The notes under the pieces are model-generated. The model ran no database searches, was not told the DNA's origin, and saw only the letters and a program-made list of their open reading frames with translations. Source: Billgrantia bachuensis (GTDB lineage Bacteria; Pseudomonadota; Gammaproteobacteria; Pseudomonadales; Halomonadaceae). Taken from it: a DNA stretch of 64,000 nucleotides. The DNA lies in contig NZ_JAAQTO010000045.1 of the NCBI RefSeq assembly GCF_011742165.1, forward strand, positions 18,687 to 82,686, given 5' to 3'. Made by a program: the position numbers and the translations under genes. Below, in pieces: positions 9,281 to 19,625 of this stretch. Every line of letters begins with the position of its first letter. The stretch's first letter is position 1.

Positions 9281-9323
9281 GGCGCCATCAACCGGAATGA
9301 CGGCCCTCGAACTGCGTGGCGCC
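9281..9323 (-). other. Stem-loop in the metK leader
   Basis: 7-bp complementary arms GGCGCCA (9281-9287) and TGGCGCC (9317-9323) enclose 29 bases in the expected metK leader. No known SAM riboswitch core is recognised. The metK-tkt gap (9245-9546) holds no gene. Confidence 0.3.
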
Positions 9324-9399
9324 CGGCTTCCTGCCCGGCGAGCACACAGCGGCGTGGAGCCCGAGTTTACATGGTGCCACCCATGGAGGCACCCGTCAT

Positions 9400-9428
9400 T
9401 TGATGCCTGACGACAAGTCGGCGACAAT
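9400..9428 (+). promoter_or_regulatory. Candidate sigma-70 promoter for tkt
   Basis: TTGATG (9400-9405), a 17-base spacer and GACAAT (9423-9428), each matching four of six consensus bases. It would give a leader of about 110 bases before tkt. Confidence 0.4.
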
Positions 9429-9546
9429 AGGCGGCCGAATTCGACTGCGCCGTACCTTCCTGCGGCGCCCAGCCAGAACGCTACCGGCAGGCCCGGCAGG
9501 CCGCCGATGACTTGCCCTATTCTGCCGCAGGCGAGGAGCTAACCCA

Positions 9547-11538
9547 ATGCCATCCCGTTTCGAACTGGCCAACGCCATTCGCGCCCTGTCCATGGATGCC
9601 GTACAGAAGGCCAAGTCCGGCCATCCCGGCGCCCCGATGGGCATGGCCGACATCGCCGAAGTGCTGTGGAACGACTACCTCAAGCACAACCCCAACGACC
9701 CGAAATGGCCCGATCGCGACCGCTTCGTGCTGTCCAACGGCCACGGCTCGATGCTGCTCTACTCCCTGCTGCACCTGACCGGCTACGAGCTCGAGCTCGA
9801 GCAGCTGCGCAACTTCCGTCAGCTGCACTCCAAGACCGCCGGCCACCCCGAGTTCGGCTACGCGCCGGGCGTCGAGACTACCACCGGCCCGCTGGGCCAG
9901 GGCCTGGCCAATGCCGTGGGCATGGCCATCGCCGAGAAGACCCTGGCAGCGCAGTTCAATCGCCCCGGCCACACCATCGTCGATCACCACACCTACTGCT
10001 TCGTCGGTGACGGCTGCATGATGGAGGGCATCTCCCACGAAGTGAGTTCGCTGGCCGGCACCCTGGGGCTGGGCAAGCTCACGGTGTTCTACGACGACAA
10101 CGGCATCTCCATCGATGGCGAGGTCGAGGGCTGGTTCACCGACGACACCGCCAAGCGCTTCGAGGCCTACGGCTGGCACGTGGTGCCCAACGTCGACGGC
10201 CATGATCCCGAGCAGATCAAGGCCGCCATCGAACTGGCGCGCAGCCACGAGGAGAAACCGAGCCTGATCATCTGCAAGACCGTGATCGGTTTCGGCGCCC
10301 CCAACAAGCAGGGCAAGGAGGAGTGCCACGGCGCCCCGCTGGGCGATGAAGAAGTGGCCGCCGCGCGCAAGCAGCTCGACTGGCCGCACGCACCGTTCCA
10401 TGTGCCCGAGCCGATCTATCAGGGCTGGGATGCGCGCGAGCGCGGCACGTCGCAGCAGAACGACTGGCAGGCACGCTTCGCTCGCTACCGCGACGAGCAT
10501 CCGGAACTCGCCCGCGAGTTCAACCGCCGTGTGCAGTGCCAGCTACCGGCGGAGATCACCAGCGAGGCCTTCATCGAGAAGAGCCAGCAGAAGGGCGAGA
10601 CCATCGCCACGCGCAAGGCGTCGTTGCAGTGCCTCAACGAACTCGGCCCGCAGCTGCCCGAACTGCTCGGCGGCAGCGCCGACCTGGCGCCCTCCAACCT
10701 GACTTTCTGGAGCGGTGCCAAGCCGATCTCTCGCGAGAATCCGGGCGGCAACTACCTGCACTACGGAGTGCGTGAGTTCGGCATGGGTGCGATCATGAAC
10801 GGCATCGTGCTGCACGGCGGCTTCATCCCCTACGGCGCTACCTTCCTGATCTTCATGGAGTACATGCGCAACTCGGTGCGCATGGCGGCGCTGATGGGCA
10901 AGCGCGCCATCTACGTGTTCACTCACGACTCCATCGGCCTGGGCGAGGACGGCCCCACCCATCAGCCGATCGAGCAGCTGACCAACCTGCGCTCCACGCC
11001 CAACCTGTGTACCTGGCGCCCCTGCGACGCAGTGGAAACCGCCGCTGCCTGGGACGCCGCGATCAAGCGCAACTCCGGCCCCACGGCGCTGGTACTGTCG
11101 CGCCAGAACCTGCCGCACCAGGAGCGCAGCAAGCAGCAGTTGGCCGAGATCCAGCGCGGCGCCTACGTCCTCAAGGATTGCGAAGGAACGCCCGAACTGA
11201 TCCTGATCGCCACCGGCTCCGAAGTCGCGCTGGCCATGGACGCCGCGGCCGAGCTGGAAGGCCAGGGCCGTGCGGTACGCGTGGTCTCGATGCCCTCGGC
11301 CTACCGCTTCGACGGCCAGGACACCGAATACCGCGAGAGCGTGTTGCCCAGGGCGGTGACCCAGCGCATCGCCATCGAGGCCGGCCACGCCGACTACTGG
11401 TACAAGTACGTCGGCCTCGACGGTCGCGTGATCGGCATGACCACCTTCGGCGAATCCGCCCCGGCGGGCGACCTGTTCAAGCACTTCGGCTTCACCGTGG
11501 AGAACGTGGTCGAGCAGGCCCAGGAGCTGCTGGGCTGA
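9547..11538 (+). CDS. tkt: Transketolase
   Basis: Transfers two-carbon units between sugar phosphates in the pentose phosphate pathway, using thiamine diphosphate. It has 663 residues. [18 protein letters not shown] at the N-terminus is the family signature. [14 protein letters not shown] (about 151-164) is the thiamine diphosphate binding motif. The pyrimidine domain carries [18 protein letters not shown]. The start has a good GAGGAG site. Next to epd, pgk and fba this is a classic gammaproteobacterial arrangement, though here a class I aldolase and two Hsp20 genes on the other strand interrupt it. A strong terminator follows. Confidence 0.97.
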   Translation: MPSRFELANAIRALSMDAVQKAKSGHPGAPMGMADIAEVLWNDYLKHNPNDPKWPDRDRFVLSNGHGSMLLYSLLHLTGYELELEQLRNFRQLHSKTAGHPEFGYAPGVETTTGPLGQGLANAVGMAIAEKTLAAQFNRPGHTIVDHHTYCFVGDGCMMEGISHEVSSLAGTLGLGKLTVFYDDNGISIDGEVEGWFTDDTAKRFEAYGWHVVPNVDGHDPEQIKAAIELARSHEEKPSLIICKTVIGFGAPNKQGKEECHGAPLGDEEVAAARKQLDWPHAPFHVPEPIYQGWDARERGTSQQNDWQARFARYRDEHPELAREFNRRVQCQLPAEITSEAFIEKSQQKGETIATRKASLQCLNELGPQLPELLGGSADLAPSNLTFWSGAKPISRENPGGNYLHYGVREFGMGAIMNGIVLHGGFIPYGATFLIFMEYMRNSVRMAALMGKRAIYVFTHDSIGLGEDGPTHQPIEQLTNLRSTPNLCTWRPCDAVETAAAWDAAIKRNSGPTALVLSRQNLPHQERSKQQLAEIQRGAYVLKDCEGTPELILIATGSEVALAMDAAAELEGQGRAVRVVSMPSAYRFDGQDTEYRESVLPRAVTQRIAIEAGHADYWYKYVGLDGRVIGMTTFGESAPAGDLFKHFGFTVENVVEQAQELLG

Positions 11539-11564
11539 TTGTCGGTTCGGTTAACGGTAACGAG

Positions 11565-11595
11565 AAAGGGCACGACCTGGCGGTCGTGCCCTTTT
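11565..11595 (+). terminator. Bidirectional terminator between tkt and class I aldolase
   Basis: 12-bp perfect stem AAGGGCACGACC with its complement, loop TGGC, then TT, and A-rich on the other side. It serves tkt on the plus strand and plausibly the convergent aldolase. Confidence 0.82.
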
Positions 11596-11619
11596 GCTAT
11601 CTAGGCCTCCGAGAAGGAC

Positions 11620-12672
<1,053 letters not shown>

Positions 12673-12751
12673 GTCTTCCTCTCCATGGTGTCGTGAATCG
12701 CTATTCCCAGCGTAGTGAAAACCGTACCGAGCGTATGCCTTGCTTGCAAAC

Positions 12752-12784
12752 GGAAGCGCCCTTTCGCAAGGAAAGGGCGCTTCC
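12752..12784 (-). terminator. Stem-loop terminator after the Hsp20 pair
   Basis: 14-bp perfect stem (12752-12765 with 12771-12784) and 5-base loop GCAAG, 39 bases past the Hsp20 stop on the minus strand. The downstream T-run is short (GTTTG). Confidence 0.65.
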
Positions 12785-12822
12785 ATCCCAGTGGTAAACA
12801 CTCTCCACGAATCGGCATCTTG

Positions 12823-13212
12823 CTATGCCGCCTGGATCTCGATCCGCCGGCTCCTATGCCTCTCCTTCTTCGGCAGCCGCAGCTGGAGAATCCCCTTCTC
12901 CAGGCGCGCCTCGATGGCGGCGGCATCGATCTCGTGGCTGAGCGTGAAGCGCCGTGCGTAGCGCTGGGCCTGGGCTTCCGCATAGGTCGCGGTGATACCC
13001 TCGGGCATATCGATGCCAATTTCGCCTTCGATGCTCAGCAAGTTGCCATCGACTTCAACGCTCAGGCCATCCCGCGTGACGCCGGGCATGTCGGCGACCA
13101 CGAACAGGGCGTTGTCTTCCTCGTAGATGTCAACGGGAGGCCGCATCGCCGAGCTGCGCCTTTCGCGTGCGGGAACACCGGCCTGCGGTTCATGACGAGC
13201 GACTTCGTTCAT
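12823..13212 (-). CDS. Hsp20/alpha-crystallin small heat-shock protein (second of pair)
   Basis: ATP-independent holdase chaperone. It has 129 residues with a short N-terminal arm and an alpha-crystallin domain: PPVDIYEEDNALFVVADMPG at its start and LEKGILQLRLPK at its end. The C-terminus RRIEIQ supplies the I-x-I motif that docks subunits. ATG 13212 is chosen because AGGAGG lies exactly eight bases upstream, one of the strongest ribosome sites here. It is 51 bases downstream of the other Hsp20 gene and in the same transcript, so it should be heat-induced from the upstream sigma-32-like promoter. Confidence 0.93.
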   Translation of the reverse strand: MNEVARHEPQAGVPARERRSSAMRPPVDIYEEDNALFVVADMPGVTRDGLSVEVDGNLLSIEGEIGIDMPEGITATYAEAQAQRYARRFTLSHEIDAAAIEARLEKGILQLRLPKKERHRSRRIEIQAA

Positions 13213-13263
13213 TTCCATCACCTCCTGACGTGCTGATCGGTTCTCATCTTTCCACTGCAAGAC

Positions 13264-13725
13264 TCAAGCTGTCTGTACCTCGATTCGACGCGGCTTGAGC
13301 TCTTCACGCTTGGGCAGGTGGATCTCGAACACGCCGTCGTGACAACGTGCCTCGGCTCGCTCGACGTCGATTCCTTCGGGCAGCGCGATGGAGCGCACGA
13401 ACTCGCCGTCGAAGCGCTCGCGACGGAAGCAGGGCCGCTTGCGCTCGCTATCGTCACCTCCGGGCAAAGCGTCACGCCGCCCCCTCAGGGTCAGCACGTT
13501 GTCCTGTACGCTGATCTCGAGATCGTCCTTGGCCAGGCCGGCCGCGAGAACATAGACACGCACGGCATCATCGGTGCGCCCGACGTTGATCATCGGGAAG
13601 CTGCCGCGCGGCACCGAGCGGATGTCAGCCGCCCCTTCATCAGAGAAAACCTCGTCGAGCCACTGGCGGAACCAGTCCGCCCCCGGCGAGATGCCGGCAT
13701 CGAAACGCCTGAGATCTCCGAACAT
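13264..13725 (-). CDS. Hsp20/alpha-crystallin small heat-shock protein (first of pair)
   Basis: ATP-independent holdase chaperone, 153 residues. The N-terminal MFGDLRRFDAGISPGADWF arm resembles the class starting with a short amphipathic helix. The alpha-crystallin domain runs from PMINVGRTDDAVRVYVLAAG to HDGVFEIHLPKREE, and the tail RRIEVQ holds the I-x-V motif. ATG 13725 is chosen by GGAGG eight bases upstream. It precedes the second Hsp20 gene by 51 bases. The two share little sequence outside the core, so they may act as a mixed-oligomer pair. A sigma-32-like promoter lies about 100 bases upstream. Confidence 0.93.
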   Translation of the reverse strand: MFGDLRRFDAGISPGADWFRQWLDEVFSDEGAADIRSVPRGSFPMINVGRTDDAVRVYVLAAGLAKDDLEISVQDNVLTLRGRRDALPGGDDSERKRPCFRRERFDGEFVRSIALPEGIDVERAEARCHDGVFEIHLPKREELKPRRIEVQTA

Positions 13726-13826
13726 ATCGAACACCTCCTACGCTATCAGGCTTTTTGGATATTGCGGGTCAACCCGAACCGCGGCACTGGTGGTGGCTCA
13801 GGGCCGCACCGGTGCCGTATCCCTTC

Positions 13827-13854
13827 TTATAGGGTCGCCGCAAGGTTTTTCAAG
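13827..13854 (-). promoter_or_regulatory. Sigma-32-type heat-shock promoter for the Hsp20 pair
   Basis: On the minus strand CTTGAAA (13848-13854), a 13-base spacer and CCCTATAA (13827-13834), close to the sigma-32 consensus CTTGAAA-N(11-16)-CCCCATNT. It sits about 100 bases before the first Hsp20 start. Confidence 0.7.
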
Positions 13855-13911
13855 ACCCGCTGAGTGCCTGAATTTGCGCGCCGCTCGGCACAATCCACCC
13901 CGCCGGCCACG

Positions 13912-13940
13912 TGGGCAAATGTATCGAAAATGCGCTAGAA
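13912..13940 (+). promoter_or_regulatory. Candidate sigma-70 promoter for epd-pgk
   Basis: TGGGCA (13912-13917), a 17-base spacer and TAGAAT (13935-13940). It would give a leader of about 27 bases before epd. Confidence 0.45.
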
Positions 13941-13973
13941 TCGCCGCTTTCCGCCGGCAAGAGAGCCCGCTTC

Positions 13974-15014
13974 ATGGCCCAGCGCATCGCCATCAACGGT
14001 TACGGTCGTATCGGCCAGTGCGTACTGCGCGCGCTGCTGGAGCGCCAGTCGAGCCGCACCGGCGATCCGACGCTGGAGGTGGTCGCGATCAATGAGCTCT
14101 CGGACCTCGACACCATCGCCTATCTGACCCGCTACGACACCACCCACGGCCGATTTCCCGGCCAGGTGGAGAAGGCCGAGGGCCGGATGATCGTCGACGG
14201 CGCGCCCATTGCGATACTGACCGAACCGAAGCCCGCACGTCTGCCCTGGAGCGAGCTGGGCATCGACCTGGTACTGGAGTGCTCTGGCAGCTTCAAGGAT
14301 CGCGCCACCGCCGAGCGCCATCTCGCCGCCGGCGCCGGGCGACTGTTGTTCTCCCAGCCCGCCGAGAGCGACGTCGACGCCACCATCGTCTGCGGCATCA
14401 ATGATGGCGAGCTCGTCGCCGAGCATCGCATCGTCTCGGCGGCCTCATGCACCACCAACTGCCTGGTGCCGGTACTTACAGTGCTCGACGAGGCGCTGGG
14501 CATCGAGCATGGCGTGACCACCACGGTGCACTCGGCAATGAACGATCAGCCGGTAATCGACGCCTACCACCAGACCGACCTGCGCCTGACGCGCTCGGCG
14601 ATGCATTCCATCGTCCCCGTCGACACCAGCCTGGCGCGCGGCATCAACCGCCTGATGCCGCACCTGGCCGGACGTTTCGAATGCCTGCACATGCGCGTAC
14701 CGACGATCAACGTATCGGCCATGGACCTGTCGATCTGCGTGCGCCGCGACACCACCGCGGCAGAAGTCAACGCCCTGCTGCACGAGGCCAGCGCCGGGCG
14801 CCTGGCCGGCCTGCTCGGCTACACCGAGGAGCCCATGGCCTCGGTCGACTTCAACCACGACCCCCGCTCGGGTATCGTTGACGCCACTCAGACCCGGGTG
14901 GCGGGCCATCGCCTGATCAAGCTGCTGTGCTGGTTCGACAACGAGTGGGGGTTCGCCAACCGCATGCTCGACGTCGCCCAGCGCATGGCGGCGCTTCCCG
15001 CGGTGCCCCGATGA
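13974..15014 (+). CDS. epd: Erythrose-4-phosphate dehydrogenase (GapB/Epd type)
   Basis: NAD-dependent oxidation of erythrose 4-phosphate to 4-phosphoerythronate, the first step toward pyridoxal phosphate in gammaproteobacteria. It has 346 residues with the glyceraldehyde-phosphate dehydrogenase fold: NAD motif [15 protein letters not shown] at the start and catalytic Cys in [10 protein letters not shown]. Two features point to Epd rather than GapA: INELSD in place of the usual NDL, and [14 protein letters not shown] after the active site. Position immediately before pgk and a class II fba matches the E. coli epd-pgk-fbaA operon. A GapA-like activity is possible but less likely. Confidence 0.88.
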   Translation: MAQRIAINGYGRIGQCVLRALLERQSSRTGDPTLEVVAINELSDLDTIAYLTRYDTTHGRFPGQVEKAEGRMIVDGAPIAILTEPKPARLPWSELGIDLVLECSGSFKDRATAERHLAAGAGRLLFSQPAESDVDATIVCGINDGELVAEHRIVSAASCTTNCLVPVLTVLDEALGIEHGVTTTVHSAMNDQPVIDAYHQTDLRLTRSAMHSIVPVDTSLARGINRLMPHLAGRFECLHMRVPTINVSAMDLSICVRRDTTAAEVNALLHEASAGRLAGLLGYTEEPMASVDFNHDPRSGIVDATQTRVAGHRLIKLLCWFDNEWGFANRMLDVAQRMAALPAVPR

Positions 15015-15063
15015 CCCCGACCCCGGCTTCGGTTTCCCTCAATCAAGGAAAGGAAGACGCCCG

Positions 15064-16230
15064 ATGAACGTGCTCAAGATGACCGACCTCGACCTGCGCG
15101 GTCAGCGCGTGCTGATCCGTGAGGACCTGAACGTACCCGTCAAGCACGGCAAGGTGACCAGCGACGCCCGCCTGCGGGCCAGCCTGCCAACCATCAAGGC
15201 AGCCATGGAGGCCGGCGCCAAGGTGATGCTGATGAGCCACCTGGGGCGCCCGACCGAAGGCGAGCCGGCCGAGGAGTTCTCGCTGGCGCCGGTGGCCGAG
15301 CGCCTGGGCGAGCTGCTCGGACGCCCGGTACGCCTGGTCGAGGACTACCCCGACAGCGCCCAGGACCTGGCCGACGGCGAGGTGGTGCTGCTCGAGAACG
15401 TGCGCTTCAACGTCGGCGAGAAGAAGGATGACGAGACGCTTTCGCAGCAGTACGCCGCGCTGTGCGACATCTACGTGATGGACGCCTTCGGCACCGCTCA
15501 TCGCGCCCAGGCCTCGACTCACGGCGTGGCGCGCTTCGCCCCACAGGCCTGCGCCGGCCCGCTGCTGGCCGCCGAGCTCGACGCCCTGGAGAAGGCCCTG
15601 GCCACGCCCAAGCGACCGATGGTCGCCATCGTCGGCGGATCCAAGGTCTCGACCAAGCTCGATGTGCTCAATGCCCTCTCCGACAAGTGCGACCAGCTCA
15701 TCGTCGGCGGCGGCATCGCCAACACCTTCGTCGCCGCGGCCGGTCACAACGTCGGCAAGTCGCTGTATGAAGCCGACCTGGTCGAGCAGGCCAAGGCGTT
15801 GATGGCCAAGGTCGAGATTCCGCTGCCCACCGACGTGGTGGTGGCCACCGAATTCTCCGATTCTGCCGAGGCCGTGGTCAAGCCGGTCGACCAGGTGGGC
15901 GACGAAGAGATGATCCTCGACATCGGTCCCGACACCGCCGGGCGGCTGGCCGGCCTGCTCAAGAACGCCGGCACCATCCTGTGGAACGGCCCGGTGGGCG
16001 TGTTCGAGATCGATCAGTTCGGCCACGGCACCGAAGCGCTGTCGAAGGCTATCGCCGAGAGCAACGGCTTCTCCATCGCCGGCGGCGGCGACACCCTGGC
16101 CGCCATCGACAAGTACGGGATCGAGGAGCAGGTCTCCTATATCTCCACCGGCGGCGGCGCCTTCCTCGAATACGTGGAAGGCAAGACGTTACCCGCCGTC
16201 AAGGCCCTGGAAGACGCCGCCGCACGCTGA
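15064..16230 (+). CDS. pgk: Phosphoglycerate kinase
   Basis: Transfers phosphate between 1,3-bisphosphoglycerate and ADP in glycolysis and gluconeogenesis. It is a 388-residue monomer. [20 protein letters not shown] is the N-terminal substrate strand. [12 protein letters not shown] carries the phosphate-binding His and Arg. [16 protein letters not shown] is the mid-domain signature. The C-terminal [16 protein letters not shown] and [17 protein letters not shown] form the nucleotide site. It has a good AAGGAAG ribosome site and is 49 bases after epd, almost surely in the same operon. Confidence 0.97.
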   Translation: MNVLKMTDLDLRGQRVLIREDLNVPVKHGKVTSDARLRASLPTIKAAMEAGAKVMLMSHLGRPTEGEPAEEFSLAPVAERLGELLGRPVRLVEDYPDSAQDLADGEVVLLENVRFNVGEKKDDETLSQQYAALCDIYVMDAFGTAHRAQASTHGVARFAPQACAGPLLAAELDALEKALATPKRPMVAIVGGSKVSTKLDVLNALSDKCDQLIVGGGIANTFVAAAGHNVGKSLYEADLVEQAKALMAKVEIPLPTDVVVATEFSDSAEAVVKPVDQVGDEEMILDIGPDTAGRLAGLLKNAGTILWNGPVGVFEIDQFGHGTEALSKAIAESNGFSIAGGGDTLAAIDKYGIEEQVSYISTGGGAFLEYVEGKTLPAVKALEDAAAR

Positions 16231-16305
16231 CCCAACCCAATGCCGCCCATGCACCGGGCGGCATTCATCACTCCAGACAGACCGTAGAAGAGAACAGGTG
16301 AGTAC

Positions 16306-17370
16306 ATGGCACTGATCAGCATGCGCCAGATGCTGGACCACGCCGCCGAGCGCGGCTATGGCATTCCAGCCTTCAACGTCAACAACCTCGAACAGATGCG
16401 CGCCATCATGGAAGCGGCCGACGCAACCGACTCCCCGGTGATCGTCCAGGCTTCCGCCGGTGCGCGGAAGTACGCTGGCGCGCCCTTCCTTCGCCATCTC
16501 ATCCTGGCCGCTGTGGAGGAGTTCCCCCACATTCCGGTGGTGATGCACCAGGACCACGGCACCTCTCCCGCGGTGTGCCAGCGCTCGATCCAGCTCGGCT
16601 TCTCCTCGGTGATGATGGACGGCTCGCTGGGTGAGGACGGCAAGACGCCGATGGACTACGACTACAACGTCGACGTCACCCGCCGCACCGTCGAGATGGC
16701 GCACGCCTGCGGCGTCTCGGTGGAGGGCGAGCTGGGCTGCCTGGGCAGTCTTGAGACCGGCATGGCCGGTGAAGAAGATGGCATCGGCGCCGAGGGCGTG
16801 CTCTCCCACGACCAGTTGCTGACCGACCCGGAAGAGGCTGCGGACTTCGTCAAGGCGACCCAGGTCGACGCCCTGGCCATCGCCATCGGCACCAGCCACG
16901 GCGCCTACAAATTCACCCGGCCGCCCACCGGCGACACCCTGTCGATCCAGCGCATCAAGGAGATCCACGCCCGCATTCCCGATACCCATCTGGTGATGCA
17001 CGGCTCCTCCTCGGTGCCCCAGGAGTGGCTCGCCGTCATCAACGAGTTCGGCGGCGAGATCCCCGAGACCTACGGCGTGCCGGTCGAGGAGATCGTCGAG
17101 GGCATCAAGCACGGCGTGCGCAAGGTCAACATCGACACCGACCTGCGCCTGGCCTCCACCGGTGCGGTGCGTCGTTTCCTGGCCAAGAATCCCAGCGAGT
17201 TCGACCCGCGCAAGTTCCTCAAGGAAACCGTGTCCGCCATGCGCGAGATCTGTATCGCCCGCTACGAAGCCTTCGGCACCGCCGGCAATGCCAGCCGCAT
17301 CAAGCCGATCAGCCTCGAGGCGATGTTCGAGCGCTACGCCCGCGGCGAGCTCGACCCCAAGGTGAAGTGA
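16306..17370 (+). CDS. fba: Fructose-bisphosphate aldolase class II (Calvin-cycle subtype)
   Basis: Zinc-dependent cleavage and condensation of fructose 1,6-bisphosphate. It has 354 residues. [19 protein letters not shown] carries metal and substrate residues, [19 protein letters not shown] the second zinc region, and [19 protein letters not shown] a metal His. VMHGSSSVP and [11 protein letters not shown] hold the phosphate site. The sequence belongs to the CbbA-type long class II group found in pseudomonads, not the E. coli FbaA type. It is 75 bases after pgk and closes the epd-pgk-fba operon with a strong terminator. Confidence 0.95.
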   Translation: MALISMRQMLDHAAERGYGIPAFNVNNLEQMRAIMEAADATDSPVIVQASAGARKYAGAPFLRHLILAAVEEFPHIPVVMHQDHGTSPAVCQRSIQLGFSSVMMDGSLGEDGKTPMDYDYNVDVTRRTVEMAHACGVSVEGELGCLGSLETGMAGEEDGIGAEGVLSHDQLLTDPEEAADFVKATQVDALAIAIGTSHGAYKFTRPPTGDTLSIQRIKEIHARIPDTHLVMHGSSSVPQEWLAVINEFGGEIPETYGVPVEEIVEGIKHGVRKVNIDTDLRLASTGAVRRFLAKNPSEFDPRKFLKETVSAMREICIARYEAFGTAGNASRIKPISLEAMFERYARGELDPKVK

Positions 17371-17391
17371 GCGTCCCAGCTCGAAGCTGAC

Positions 17392-17420
17392 AGGGCGGCC
17401 CTTGGGCCGCCCTTTCTCTT
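17392..17420 (+). terminator. Terminator of the epd-pgk-fba operon
   Basis: 9-bp perfect stem AGGGCGGCC with its complement (17405-17413), loop CTTG, followed by TTCTCTT. It lies 21 bases past the aldolase stop. Confidence 0.85.
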
Positions 17421-17517
17421 GCTCACGCTACGTCCTCTTTCTCCCATGCCTGACCCTCTCGGCGCTTGCCCGCTCGCCTGCTCTTAAACTTGCCCCAGCG
17501 CCTTTCGCGGCCTAGGA

Positions 17518-17531
17518 TGGGAACGTTCCCA
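17518..17531 (+). promoter_or_regulatory. LacI-type operator, likely autoregulatory
   Basis: Perfect 14-base palindrome TGGGAACGTTCCCA with the central CG step typical of LacI-family operators. It lies 14 bases before the LacI gene that heads the kguK-kguD operon, where a bound repressor would block transcription of that operon. Confidence 0.75.
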
Positions 17532-17545
17532 TTCAGAGATCCGAC

Positions 17546-18619
17546 ATGCCTGCTCGCTCCTCACGACACGCCACCCTGCTCGAAGTGGCACGCGAAGCCA
17601 ACGCCTCGAAGACCAGCGTGTCGCGTTATTTCAGCGGCGAGCGTGAGCGGCTCTCGCCGGCGCTGCAACGGCGTATCGGCGAGGCTGCACGCCAGCTCGG
17701 CTATCGCCCCAACCAGATGGCCCGAGGCCTCAAGGGCGGCCGTTCGCGGCTGCTCGGCATGCTGGTGGCGGACATTCGCAACCCCTACTCGGTGGCGGTG
17801 ATGCATGGTGTCGAACAGGCCTGTCGCGAACGCGGCCTTTCGCTGCTGGTGGCCAACACCGACAATGACCCCGCCCAGGAGCGCACCCACCTGGCCCTGC
17901 TGACCTCCTATCGGGTCGAGGGGCTGGTGATCAACGCCGCCGGCAGCCCCACCCACGAACTGCAGGACCTGGCCGAGCAAGGCTTGCCGCTGGTGCTCCT
18001 CGACCGATGGCTGGAGGAGCTCGATGCGGACAGGGTCGGGCTCGACAATGCCCTGGCTGTCGACATGGCCATCGATCACCTGAGCGCGCAGGGCTACCGC
18101 CATTTGCTGTTTCTCAGCGAACCGGTGGGGCAGGCCAGCCCGCGCCAGCAGCGCTGGCAGCGTTTCGAGCAACGCCTGGCCGACGAGCCGGCACTGAACG
18201 GAGAGCGCCACGACCCACCACTCGACGGTGAAGCCGTGCAGCAGGTCGTGGGCGACTTTCTCGCCCGAGCGAACCGTCCCGCCGCGCTGCTGTGCGCCAA
18301 CGGCAACGTGACCCTTGCCGCTACCCGGGCCCTGCAGGCTCTGGGCATTCGCCTGGGAGAGGTCGGTCTGCTCGGCATCGACGAGCTCGACTGGTGCGGC
18401 CTCGTTCCACCCGGCATCACAACCCTGGCGCAGCCCACCGAGGCCATCGGCCGCGCCGCCGTGCAGCAGCTGCAGGCACGACTCGATGACAGCGGATCGA
18501 CGCTGCCACCACGCCGCACCCTGTTTCCTCCGACGCTTAACGAACGCGGCTCGACCCGCCTTACGACTTTCGACAAAGCGCCTGATAACCATTCGGAAAA
18601 CGCCAAGGAGACGCCATGA
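17546..18619 (+). CDS. LacI family regulator heading the 2-ketogluconate-type operon
   Basis: DNA-binding repressor, 357 residues. Its N-terminal helix-turn-helix reads LLEVAREANASKTSVSRYF, somewhat diverged from the usual T-x-x-D-V-A start. The periplasmic-binding-like sensor domain starts at LLGMLVADIRNPYSVAVMHG. The last 30 residues form a polar extension. The gene overlaps the following sugar-acid kinase by four bases (ATGA), so regulator and enzyme are translated together. In Pseudomonas the analogous 2-ketogluconate genes are governed by the LacI member PtxS, and a similar role is inferred here. The palindrome at 17518-17531 is its probable operator. Confidence 0.9.
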   Translation: MPARSSRHATLLEVAREANASKTSVSRYFSGERERLSPALQRRIGEAARQLGYRPNQMARGLKGGRSRLLGMLVADIRNPYSVAVMHGVEQACRERGLSLLVANTDNDPAQERTHLALLTSYRVEGLVINAAGSPTHELQDLAEQGLPLVLLDRWLEELDADRVGLDNALAVDMAIDHLSAQGYRHLLFLSEPVGQASPRQQRWQRFEQRLADEPALNGERHDPPLDGEAVQQVVGDFLARANRPAALLCANGNVTLAATRALQALGIRLGEVGLLGIDELDWCGLVPPGITTLAQPTEAIGRAAVQQLQARLDDSGSTLPPRRTLFPPTLNERGSTRLTTFDKAPDNHSENAKETP

Positions 18620-19599
18620 ACACCCGTACTCTCCCACCGGAAGTGCTCGCCTTTGGCGAAGCCATGGCCCTGTTCGTTGCCGAAACCCCGGGGGCCATGG
18701 CCGAGGTGGAGTGTTTCCGCCGCGGCATTGCCGGCGCCGATACCAACGTCGCCATCGGCCTGGCCCGGCTCGGCTTTCGCGTCGGTTGGCTTAGCCGTGT
18801 CGGCAGCGATGGTTTCGGCAGCTATATCCGCCGGACGCTCGAGGCCGAGGGACTCGACTGCCGCTACCTGACGATGGATGCCGACCATACGACAGGTCTG
18901 GTATTCAAGGAGCGCGCCGAGGGCGGCGCCGACCCCAGGGTGGCGTACTTCCGACGCGGCAGTGCGGCCAGCCATATGTCCCCGGAGGATGCCGCCCAGG
19001 TGGACTTCACCGCCGCCCGCCACCTGCACGCCACCGGCATTCCTCCCGCCCTTTCCGCCAGTTGCCGCGAGCTGACTCTGCACATGCTCGACCGGGTCCA
19101 CGCACAGGGAGGGAGCATCTCCTTCGACCCCAACCTTCGCCCCAGCCTGTGGCCCAGCGAGGCGGAGATGCGCGAGACGCTCAACGCGCTGGCGGCCAAG
19201 GCCGACTGGGTGCTGCCGGGCCTGGCCGAAGGGCGCCTGCTGACCGGTCTCGAATCGCCCCGCGACATCGCCGCCTTCTATCTCGAGCGCGGCGCTCAGG
19301 CCGTGTTCCTCAAGCTCGGGCCGGAAGGCGCCTACTACCGCGGCGTACTGGACGGCCACGAGGCGGAAGCCACCGTGCCGGGCTTTCCCGTCGAGCGAGT
19401 GGTGGACACCGTAGGCGCCGGTGACGGCTTCGCCGTGGGCGTAATCAGCGCCCTGCTCGATGGCCGCTCGCCCCAGGCCGCTGCTCGCCGCGGCAACCTG
19501 ATCGGCGCCGAGGCCGTGCAGGTGCAGGGCGACATGGAGGGCCTGCCGAGCCGCACGCGCCTGACAGAGCTCGAACGCGACCTGCCAGACTTGCCTTAA
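18616..19599 (+). CDS. kguK: PfkB-family sugar-acid kinase, 2-ketogluconate kinase-like
   Basis: Phosphorylates a keto sugar acid with ATP. It has 327 residues with the ribokinase fold. GIAGADTNVAIGLARLG is the substrate loop. SFDPNLRPSLWP is the mid-domain motif. VDTVGAGDGFAVGVISALL near the C-terminus holds the catalytic Asp and anion hole. HATGIPPALSAS and GDMEGLP resemble pseudomonad KguK as I remember it, and the neighbouring reductase fits that pathway. 2-Keto-3-deoxygluconate kinase (KdgK) is the alternative. The gene overlaps the LacI regulator by four bases and precedes the reductase by 26 bases. Confidence 0.8.
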   Translation: MNTRTLPPEVLAFGEAMALFVAETPGAMAEVECFRRGIAGADTNVAIGLARLGFRVGWLSRVGSDGFGSYIRRTLEAEGLDCRYLTMDADHTTGLVFKERAEGGADPRVAYFRRGSAASHMSPEDAAQVDFTAARHLHATGIPPALSASCRELTLHMLDRVHAQGGSISFDPNLRPSLWPSEAEMRETLNALAAKADWVLPGLAEGRLLTGLESPRDIAAFYLERGAQAVFLKLGPEGAYYRGVLDGHEAEATVPGFPVERVVDTVGAGDGFAVGVISALLDGRSPQAAARRGNLIGAEAVQVQGDMEGLPSRTRLTELERDLPDLP

Positions 19600-19625
19600 C
19601 CGCCAGACCAACCCGGAGTGAGACA

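Noticed and set aside
9245..9546. Possible SAM riboswitch in front of metK
   Set aside because: A short stem is present, but none of the conserved cores of known SAM classes was found in the leader.
10543..11484. Long antisense frame over tkt
   Set aside because: Low-complexity product without ribosome site; transketolase motifs are on the other strand.
13735..13826. ROSE or fourU RNA thermometer before the Hsp20 genes
   Set aside because: No U-rich strand pairing convincingly with the AGGAGG site was seen; the sigma-32-like promoter already explains heat control.
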